Of a stretch of DNA of 64,000 bases, positions 53,086-59,523 are shown one piece after another. This DNA is from Aestuariivita sp. (GTDB lineage: Bacteria; Pseudomonadota; Alphaproteobacteria; Rhodobacterales; Rhodobacteraceae). The position numbers and the translations under genes are program-made. The notes below the pieces were generated by a model, which did no database searches, was not told the DNA's origin, and saw only the letters and a list, made by a program, of their open reading frames with translations. Location of the stretch: NCBI GenBank assembly GCA_018401465.1, contig JAGYKE010000004.1, positions 62,001 to 126,000 of the forward strand, read 5' to 3'. Positions within the stretch are counted from its first letter, which is position 1; each line of letters opens with the position of its first letter.

Positions 53086-53109
53086 CGGCCGCGGGGGCGC
53101 CCGCGGCCG
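53086..53109 (-). terminator. Rho-independent terminator of the cytochrome c gene
   Basis: A perfect ten-base stem CGGCCGCGGG / CCCGCGGCCG with a four-base loop. On the minus strand it is followed by GTTTTC. It lies 25 bases after the cytochrome gene stop. Confidence 0.8.
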
Positions 53110-53134
53110 GTCATGTCCGGAAGGCCCGGGCGGA

Positions 53135-53644
53135 TCAGCCGCCGATAGTGGCCAGATAGGCGATCAGGTTCGCGCGGTCTTCGGCGTCCTTCATGCCCGA
53201 ATAGCTCATCGAGGTGCCGGGCGCATAGCCGCGCGGGTTCTCGAGGAAGCCGCTGAGATTCTCGGGCGTCCAGTCGCCGCCCATGCCTGCCAGCGTCGCG
53301 GAATAGCCGAAGCCGTCGGCCGCGCCCTTGGCCCGGTTCACAATGCCGTAAAGATAGGGGCCGGTGCCGTTGGCACCCGCTTCAAGCTTGTGGCAGGCGC
53401 TGCACTGGCGGAACAGGCGCGCGCCCTTGTCGACGTCGGCAGAGGCCAGCAGCGTGGCGAAATCGACGGTTTCCTCGGCTGCGGCGCTGTCGGTCTCGTC
53501 CTCGCCGGTTTCGATGACGTAGGAGGCCTCGCCATGAAGTTCGACGTGATAGATCTCCTCGGCGGCCCATTTGCCCAGCAGGAAGATCAGCAGGGCGCCG
53601 AACAGGCCGGCCGCCGCCTTGGTATAGGTCATCGTGTCAAGCAT
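53135..53644 (-). CDS. Membrane-anchored c-type cytochrome (cytochrome cy/CycM-like)
   Basis: A 169-residue protein with one uncleaved N-terminal helix (AAAGLFGALLIFLLGKWAA, about 10-28), an acidic linker (about 45-68) and a class I cytochrome c domain: haem site CSACH at 81-85, and a Met ligand region APGTSMSYSGM. This architecture is that of Rhodobacter cytochrome cy, a tethered electron carrier between the bc1 complex and terminal oxidases. The short linker resembles cy of non-phototrophic relatives. It has its own terminator and is divergent from pheA. Confidence 0.9.
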   Translation of the reverse strand: MLDTMTYTKAAAGLFGALLIFLLGKWAAEEIYHVELHGEASYVIETGEDETDSAAAEETVDFATLLASADVDKGARLFRQCSACHKLEAGANGTGPYLYGIVNRAKGAADGFGYSATLAGMGGDWTPENLSGFLENPRGYAPGTSMSYSGMKDAEDRANLIAYLATIGG

Positions 53645-53752
53645 GGCTCGCCCGTCTCCAAACTCTGTTCCGGCGCGTATCTATTGCTTCCCCCCGGGAG
53701 TGGCAAGATATAGAGACCGCGACGAAACGACCAATGACGGGGACGCCAGGAC

Positions 53753-54586
53753 ATGACCGGACGCATTGCCTTCCAGGGGGAACCGGGCGCCTACAGCCAT
53801 CAGGCCTGCCGCGCCGCCCGTCCGGGGATGGAAGCCGTGCCCTGCCGCACCTTCGAGGACGCCATCGACATGGTCCGCTCGGGCGAGGCGGATCTGGGCA
53901 TGCTGCCGGTCGAAAACTCGACCTATGGCCGGGTGGCGGACATTCATTCGCTCATGCCCGACAGCGGGCTGCACATCATCGACGAAGCCTTCGTGCGGGT
54001 GCATATCAACCTGCTGGCCCTGCCGGGCACGCGGCTGGAAGACGTTGAACAGGCGATGAGCCACACCATGCTGCTGGGTCAGTGCAAGAAGTTTCTCGCC
54101 CGCCATGGCATCCACCGGGTCACCGGGGCCGACACCGCCGGGTCGGCGCGGCACGTGGCGGAACTGGGTGATCCCAAGCTTGCCGCGCTGGCGAGCGAGC
54201 TTGCGGGCGAGATCTATGGCCTCGACGTGCTGGCGCGGCATATCGAGGATCAGGGCAACAACACCACCCGGTTTCTCATCATGTCGCGCGACGCGGATTA
54301 TTCGCCCCGGGGCGATCACGGCATGATCACGAGCTTCGTCTTTCAGGTGCGCAACATCCCGGCGGCCCTCTACAAGGCGATGGGCGGGTTCGCGACCAAC
54401 GGCGTGAACATGACCAAGCTGGAAAGCTACATGGTGGGCGGCACCTTCACCGCGACGCAGTTCTATGCCGATATCGAAGGCCACCCGGAGGACCCGGCGG
54501 TGCAGCGGGCGCTGGAGGAACTCGACTATTTCACGACCGAGATGAAGATCCTCGGGGTCTATCCGGCCGATCCCGGACGGCAGTGA
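53753..54586 (+). CDS. pheA: Prephenate dehydratase
   Basis: A 277-residue monofunctional enzyme converting prephenate to phenylpyruvate for phenylalanine synthesis. The catalytic domain starts RIAFQGEPGAYSHQA and includes GMLPVENSTYGRV and the Thr-Arg-Phe triad region DQGNNTTRFLIMS. The C-terminal ACT domain (SFVFQVRNIPAALYKAMGGF with GVNMTKLESY, the ESRP-like region) mediates feedback by phenylalanine. No chorismate mutase domain is fused, the usual state in alphaproteobacteria. Its stop lies three bases from that of the convergent SRPBCC gene. Confidence 0.95.
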   Translation: MTGRIAFQGEPGAYSHQACRAARPGMEAVPCRTFEDAIDMVRSGEADLGMLPVENSTYGRVADIHSLMPDSGLHIIDEAFVRVHINLLALPGTRLEDVEQAMSHTMLLGQCKKFLARHGIHRVTGADTAGSARHVAELGDPKLAALASELAGEIYGLDVLARHIEDQGNNTTRFLIMSRDADYSPRGDHGMITSFVFQVRNIPAALYKAMGGFATNGVNMTKLESYMVGGTFTATQFYADIEGHPEDPAVQRALEELDYFTTEMKILGVYPADPGRQ

Positions 54587-54589
54587 CCC

Positions 54590-55057
54590 TCAGGCGCTGC
54601 GGCTGTAGCGGTGTTCGATGTCGCGGGCGAAATCGGCCACGCGCAGCTTGAAGCCCTTGGTGATCCGGCCCTTGGCGAGTTTCATCGACTGCACGATGAG
54701 CCGCGCGGACAGGGTACGCGGCTTGACCTCGAACTCCACCGAAATGCGCGTGCGCTTCTGCGAGAGTGCGATCAGTTCGATTTCGAGCAGCGTATCCAGC
54801 CCGCCGGACTCGCTTTCGAAGACCATCTCGGTCGGCGGGGTATACTGGATCAGCGTCACGCGGGTCTGGCGTTCGCGCCCGCGCAGTTGGAACCGCGCCT
54901 CCCATGCCTGGCCGACATGGGGGTGATCGTGATCGCCCACGCGCTGAACATCGGCACCGCGGCGGATGGCCGATCGCTCGAACGTCTCGAAATCCGACAA
55001 CATGGCGAAGACGGACGCGACCGGCGCCTCGATGTCTTCCCTGGATGAGAACTTCAT
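54590..55057 (-). CDS. SRPBCC-fold (START-like) protein
   Basis: A 155-residue cytoplasmic protein of the polyketide-cyclase/START-like superfamily. The N-terminus FSSREDIEAPVASVFAMLSDFETFE is the typical first strand and helix, and the protein ends with a long C-terminal helix, KGFKLRVADFARDIEHRYS. Such folds bind hydrophobic ligands. No ligand can be named. It has the same orientation as nudC and lies 44 bases downstream of it, no: it starts at 55057, 44 bases after the nudC stop at 55102, so the two may be cotranscribed. Confidence 0.7.
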   Translation of the reverse strand: MKFSSREDIEAPVASVFAMLSDFETFERSAIRRGADVQRVGDHDHPHVGQAWEARFQLRGRERQTRVTLIQYTPPTEMVFESESGGLDTLLEIELIALSQKRTRISVEFEVKPRTLSARLIVQSMKLAKGRITKGFKLRVADFARDIEHRYSRSA

Positions 55058-55101
55058 GCCCGCGCCTCCGGATCAGCGTCCGTTTTGCGGGAACTGTGCC
55101 G

Positions 55102-56067
55102 TCAATCCAGCCTGTCCGCAAGCCAGTTGCGGATGAGGAAATGCGCGATGGCGCCCCGGCGCGCCGGTTTCAGGATGGGGTGACGGCCTGCGAAGGCCTC
55201 CATCATCTCGCTGCGCGGCACCCAGATCGCATCCTCGATCTCGCTCGGGTCGATGGTGATGTCGCGGGTCACGGCCTCGCCGCGCGCCCCGAACATGAGC
55301 GAGGCGGGAAAGGGCCAGGGCTGGCTGGCGAGGTATTCGACCGCGCCGACGCGGATGCCGGTTTCCTCGAACACCTCGCGGCGCACGGCGGCTTCCAGCG
55401 TCTCGCCCGGTTCGACGAAGCCTGCAAGAAGCGAATACATCCCCTCGGGCCAGCCGGGCGAGCGGCCCATGAGAACGGACGCGCCATGCGTGATCAGCAT
55501 GATCACGACCGGATCGGTGCGCGGGAAGTGATGCGCGCGGCAGGCGCGGCAACTGCGCTGCCAGCCGCCATGGGTGATGTCGCTTTCGCCGCCGCAGCGG
55601 GCGCAATGGCCGTGCGTCTGGTGCCAGCCGACGACGGCCTTGGCGGTGGCGGCGAGTTCGGCATCAAAGGGCGACAGATGCGTCATCATGCGCCGCAATT
55701 CGGCGAAGATGTGGGTCTCGGGCAGGCCCGGGTGGCGCTGTTCGCTGGGGTCGAGGAAGAGGCCCAGCGCCTCGGCGTCGTAGCTTTCGGGTTCCCATGT
55801 CGAGATGTCGACGGCGAAGACCGCGCGCCCTTCGGGCATGAGGCCCAGAAAGACCACAGGGTCGGCAGCACCCAGTTCCGCTCGGATGACCGGGTGATCC
55901 ATCGGCAGAAGCGCCAGCGCGTCGCCCGTGATCAGCGGCTTGCCGCGCCAGAGGACCAGCGTCTGCGCCTGCGCTTTGAGCGCGTCGAGCGCCGCGGCGT
56001 CGGCGCGCAGATGGGCTGCGCGGTCCAGCCCGCCGCCGCCGAATGTCACCTGTTCCGCGTTCTTCAT
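55102..56067 (-). CDS. nudC: NAD(+)/RNA-NAD diphosphatase NudC
   Basis: A 321-residue Nudix hydrolase that cleaves NADH and removes NAD caps from RNA. It has an N-terminal NUDIX-like domain, a zinc ribbon (CARCGGE and CRAC), and the Nudix box GFVEPGETLEAAVRREVFEETGI with REx2EE intact, followed by SQPWPFPASLMFG, the SQPWPFPxS signature that defines NudC. The ATG at 56067 (MKNAEQVTFGG) was chosen over the longer frame for lack of family sequence upstream. Divergent from the nucleotidase gene. Confidence 0.94.
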   Translation of the reverse strand: MKNAEQVTFGGGGLDRAAHLRADAAALDALKAQAQTLVLWRGKPLITGDALALLPMDHPVIRAELGAADPVVFLGLMPEGRAVFAVDISTWEPESYDAEALGLFLDPSEQRHPGLPETHIFAELRRMMTHLSPFDAELAATAKAVVGWHQTHGHCARCGGESDITHGGWQRSCRACRAHHFPRTDPVVIMLITHGASVLMGRSPGWPEGMYSLLAGFVEPGETLEAAVRREVFEETGIRVGAVEYLASQPWPFPASLMFGARGEAVTRDITIDPSEIEDAIWVPRSEMMEAFAGRHPILKPARRGAIAHFLIRNWLADRLD

Positions 56068-56165
56068 GGCCCTGCTTCGCATGCGGCGCGGCGGGATACA
56101 ACGCCCCTGTCCCCCGCCGGAATTCATACTAAAGTTGCGGCTGTCGGGACCGGGGACAAGGGCGC

Positions 56166-57962
56166 ATGACGGAGAGCGACGGGCAGGGCATCACGCTGCG
56201 CATCCTTGCGACCAGCGATCTGCACATGAACCTGCGGGGCTTCGACCATTACCTTGACGCGCCCTGCGACGGGATCGGGCTGACCCGCGTCGCGACCCTG
56301 ATCCGCGCGGCGCGGGCCGAGGCTGCCGGGGCGGTCGTTCTTCTGGACAATGGCGACAGCCTGCAGGGCACGCCGCTGGACGTGCCCGCGCTGGGCATCG
56401 CGGGCGGCCACCCCTTCCTGCGGTGCCTGGCCGATCTGGGATATGACGCGGTGGGGCTGGGCAATCACGACTTCAACTTCGGGCTGGACGTGCTGAACCG
56501 GGCGATCGGGGCGGCGCCCTGCCCGGTCCTTTGCGCCAATGCCGTGCGGCGCGACGGCGGGGAGTTCCGGGCGCGGCCCGGGGTGATCGTGACGCGCGAC
56601 ACCAGCGCCGGACCTTTGCGTGTGGGCGTGCTGTCGGTCCTGCCGCCGCAGACCGCGATGTGGGACGCCGAGATCCTGCGGGGCGCGCTTGAGGTGGGCG
56701 ACATGGTTCCCGCCGCCACCGCCACGGCGGCCGAGTTGCGCTCGCAGGGGGCCGATGTGGTGATCGCACTGGCCCACACGGGGCTCGGCGAAGACAGTTT
56801 CGTTCCGGGGCAGGAGAACGCCCTACGGGCATTGGCGGCCACCCCCGGAATAGATGCGCTGGTGGGCGGGCACACGCATCTGCTGCTGCCCGACCCCGCG
56901 GCACCGGAGACCAGCGCGGAGGGCGCGGGCCGCATCGCCGGACGCACGGTCGCCATGCCGGGATCGGCGGGGTCGCATCTTGCGGTCATCGACCTGCGGC
57001 TTGCCCGCGACGGGGGCCGGTGGCGGGTGACGGGGGGGCGCAGCCACCTGCGCGCCACGAAGGGCGTGGCCGAGGATGCGCGGCTGACCGCGATCACCGA
57101 CGACCTGCACGGCGCGACCCGCGCCGCGCTGGCGCGCCCTGTGGGACAGGCCCCGGTCGCCATGCACACGCAGTTCTGCTTTGTCGCGCCCTCGGCCGCG
57201 CTGTCGGTGGTGGCGGCGGCGCAGGTGCACGCGGTGGGAGACCTTGCCGGGGGCCTCCCCGTCCTGTCAGCGGTGGCACCGGGCAAGATGGGGGGGCGCG
57301 GCGGGCCCGCGAACTATACCGACGTGCCCGCGGGCGTGGTGCGCGAACGCCATCTGGCCGATCTCTGCGTCTATCCCAACAAGCTGGCGCTGGTCGAAAT
57401 CGACGGCGCGGGGATTGCCGACTGGCTCGAGATGGCGGTGAGCCTGTATCATCGCATCACGCCCGGGGCGGGCGGGCAGCCGCTGATCGACCCGGTGTGG
57501 TCGGGGCACGGCTTCGACGTGATCCACGGGCTCAGCTACTGCATAGACCTGTCGCAGTCCGCGCGGTTCGATCCCGATGGCCGCCTGCGCGACCCCGCCG
57601 CGCGCCGCATCACCGATCTGCGCCATGCGGGCCGGGTGGTGGAGCCGGGCGACCGCTTCCTCGTCGCCACCAACACATACCGCGCCAATGGCGGCGGCCA
57701 TGTGCGCACGCTGGACGGCCGCCCGCGCCACCCTGTCCCTGACCTGACCCTGCGCGCGGCGCTGGGCCGCTATCTGGCCGACGGGCGGTTCCCCGACGCA
57801 CCGCTTGATCCCGTGTTCCGCTTTGCCCCCATACCCGGCGCGGCGCTGGAGCTGGATTGCGGACCGGGTGCGGCGGCGCATCTGGGCGAGGTGGCGGATC
57901 GCGGCGCGGTGCTGTCGCCGCCCCGCGCCGACGGCTTCCTGCGGCTGACCCTGTCGCCCTGA
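56166..57962 (+). CDS. 5'-nucleotidase / 2',3'-cyclic-nucleotide phosphodiesterase family (CpdB/UshA-like)
   Basis: A 598-residue calcineurin-type metallophosphoesterase with C-terminal nucleotidase domain. Metal-binding motifs: LATSDLHMNL (D-x-H), DNGDSLQGTP, LGNHDFNFGLD, and GGHTHLLLP. The C-domain has VATNTYRANGGGHVRTL, as in CpdB. Unlike periplasmic CpdB and UshA there is no signal peptide; the protein starts almost directly with the catalytic domain, so it may be cytoplasmic or leave by another route. It precedes the SRP RNA gene. Confidence 0.85.
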   Translation: MTESDGQGITLRILATSDLHMNLRGFDHYLDAPCDGIGLTRVATLIRAARAEAAGAVVLLDNGDSLQGTPLDVPALGIAGGHPFLRCLADLGYDAVGLGNHDFNFGLDVLNRAIGAAPCPVLCANAVRRDGGEFRARPGVIVTRDTSAGPLRVGVLSVLPPQTAMWDAEILRGALEVGDMVPAATATAAELRSQGADVVIALAHTGLGEDSFVPGQENALRALAATPGIDALVGGHTHLLLPDPAAPETSAEGAGRIAGRTVAMPGSAGSHLAVIDLRLARDGGRWRVTGGRSHLRATKGVAEDARLTAITDDLHGATRAALARPVGQAPVAMHTQFCFVAPSAALSVVAAAQVHAVGDLAGGLPVLSAVAPGKMGGRGGPANYTDVPAGVVRERHLADLCVYPNKLALVEIDGAGIADWLEMAVSLYHRITPGAGGQPLIDPVWSGHGFDVIHGLSYCIDLSQSARFDPDGRLRDPAARRITDLRHAGRVVEPGDRFLVATNTYRANGGGHVRTLDGRPRHPVPDLTLRAALGRYLADGRFPDAPLDPVFRFAPIPGAALELDCGPGAAAHLGEVADRGAVLSPPRADGFLRLTLSP

Positions 57963-57974
57963 TCCGCGCCCCGC

Positions 57975-58003
57975 TTGCGCCCGGCCCCCGCGCGGCCTAT
58001 ATG
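57975..58003 (+). promoter_or_regulatory. Promoter of the SRP RNA gene
   Basis: TTGCGC (57975-57980) and TATATG (57998-58003) are separated by 17 bases, with a predicted start about seven bases later, exactly where the RNA's terminal stem begins. It overlaps the end of the nucleotidase gene region only by proximity (12 bases after its stop). Confidence 0.7.
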
Positions 58004-58008
58004 ACCCG

Positions 58009-58104
58009 CGAGAGGTTGGCGCGGGCAGGCGCCTCGCCAACCCGGTCAGGTCCGGAAGGAAGCAGCCGTAACGAGCCCCGCTTGGGTCGTTGTCCAGCCT
58101 CTCA
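58009..58104 (+). ncRNA. ffs: Signal recognition particle RNA (4.5S RNA)
   Basis: The universally conserved SRP core GGTCAGGTCCGGAAGGAAGC (58044-58063) is present, containing both the GNRA-type GGAA tetraloop and the asymmetric loop that binds the Ffh M domain. The ends GAGAGGTTGG and CCAGCCTCTC pair to close the hairpin, giving an RNA of about 96 bases, the small bacterial form. With Ffh it targets nascent membrane proteins to FtsY. Ends are judged by pairing, to within a few bases. Confidence 0.95.
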
Positions 58105-58134
58105 CCTTTCCCCCTGCAAGGCGCTTGTCTTGTT

Positions 58135-58150
58135 GAAAACCCCCGTTTTC
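58135..58150 (+). terminator. Possible ffs terminator
   Basis: GAAAAC and GTTTTC flank CCCC, 31 bases after the RNA's 3' stem, and the second arm contains four T. The stem is short, so this is a weak candidate. Confidence 0.35.
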
Positions 58151-58476
58151 ACGCGGGTTTGCCGCGTCGTCTGCCCCTGTCACGGCTAGGGAATATGGGC
58201 GGGACTCCGATCATCCCGCGGTGACGTTCGCAATGGCCCCAAGGGGTCTGCGCCACGCCCCCCTTTTGGATGTTCAAGCTGGGGTTAGGCATTCGAAGAC
58301 GAAACAGGTATACAACCCGGGCGACCGCGATTGCCGCGAGCGCTTCCACCTTCTGATGAATGCCGCTTGTCGGCAGCTGACAGACGGCGAGGCCAGTACA
58401 TGCAGGGCACAGAAAACAGACCGATGGCACGGGAACGGCGGGGGATCATCGCCCGGCATATGCCTTGGAGACCCTC
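58151..58476. other. Gene-free region upstream of the LysR gene
   Basis: About 326 bases without a credible gene on either strand. It contains a small hairpin GCGGGA/TCCCGC (58199-58219) and the short palindrome CCCCAAGGGG near 58235. The promoter of the LysR gene should lie here, but I find no good consensus. Confidence 0.4.
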
Positions 58477-59373
58477 ATGAAGTTGCGACAGATCGAGGTG
58501 CTGCACGCGATTCTCCAGACCGGATCCGTAACGGGTGCGGCCAAGCTCCTGAACGTGTCGCAGCCTTCGGTCAGCACGGTTCTGCAGCATACCGAGTCGC
58601 AGCTGGGCATGCAGCTTTTCGAAAGGGCGGGCGGGCGACTTAAGGCCTCGCCCGAGGCCGAGGCGCTTTTCCCCGAGATCTCGGATATCTTCCGAAGGGT
58701 CAATCGGGTCAGCCAGAACGCACGCGCCCTTGCGCAGGGCAGACTTGGGCGCATCAACGTCGCGGGGACACTGGCGCTGTCCAATGGTTACATCGTCGAT
58801 GCGGTCTCGATTTTCACGAAAACCCATCCCGATGTCGACGTGACGATCCACGCGCTTCAGACCCCCGACATCATCGAGCGTGTCGTGGCGCGCGAACTCA
58901 ACCTCGGGGTTTGCTACGGTGGGATCAATCACAGCGGACTTGAAACGGAAGAACTGGCCAAGGGGGCGATGATCTGCGTGATGCCGGACCATCACCCGCT
59001 TGCCCGCAAGAGCCATGTGGAGATCACCGACATCGCGGGCGAGACGATCATCACCTATGACGACGGCGACTGGTTGCGCGCCAAGGTGGAGAGCCTGTTC
59101 GACGAGTTCGACCTGCAGCCGAACCTGTCGCTGCAGGTCAGTCAGACGATCACAGCCATCCGGTTGGTGCATCAGGGGGTCGGGCTGGCTCTGGTCGAGC
59201 CGTTCTATTTTGCTGCCGTGCAACCGCCCGGTCTGGTCGCCCGCCCCATCCGGCCTGTTCAGCAGCTCTCGGCCGAATTGATCAGACCAACCGATGTGGT
59301 CGAATCGGCAGCCCTGTCCGCCTTCGTCGACATTCTGCGATCCGTGGCCCGGGGCGATCGCAGGCAGGGCTGA
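58477..59373 (+). CDS. LysR-type transcriptional regulator
   Basis: A 298-residue LTTR. The N-terminal winged HTH is LRQIEVLHAILQTGSVTGAA then LLNVSQPSVSTVLQHTESQLG; the effector-binding domain (about 90-295) is of the periplasmic-binding type 2 fold. The ATG at 58477 has GGAG seven bases upstream, preferred over a TTG at 58465. It is codirectional with and 150 bases upstream of the aconitase-prpF operon and probably controls it, with a pathway intermediate as coinducer. Confidence 0.9.
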   Translation: MKLRQIEVLHAILQTGSVTGAAKLLNVSQPSVSTVLQHTESQLGMQLFERAGGRLKASPEAEALFPEISDIFRRVNRVSQNARALAQGRLGRINVAGTLALSNGYIVDAVSIFTKTHPDVDVTIHALQTPDIIERVVARELNLGVCYGGINHSGLETEELAKGAMICVMPDHHPLARKSHVEITDIAGETIITYDDGDWLRAKVESLFDEFDLQPNLSLQVSQTITAIRLVHQGVGLALVEPFYFAAVQPPGLVARPIRPVQQLSAELIRPTDVVESAALSAFVDILRSVARGDRRQG

Positions 59374-59523
59374 GCGGCGGCCCCTTCGCCTCCCATAGTT
59401 TTTCTTTGGTGCCCACCCCAGCACGCGTATTGGTCCCGGGCTTCCTCCCCCCGTTACAACCGGTGTGACCCAAGACAGTCGCAAAGGCTGCAGGGTGCAG
59501 ACCATCCTGGGAGGGGATGACGG
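59374..59523 (+). promoter_or_regulatory. Leader region of the acnD-prpF operon
   Basis: 150 bases between the LysR stop and the aconitase-like start. It should contain the operator and promoter. No convincing -35/-10 pair is seen. A strong GGAGGGG sits seven bases before the ATG at 59524. Confidence 0.4.
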
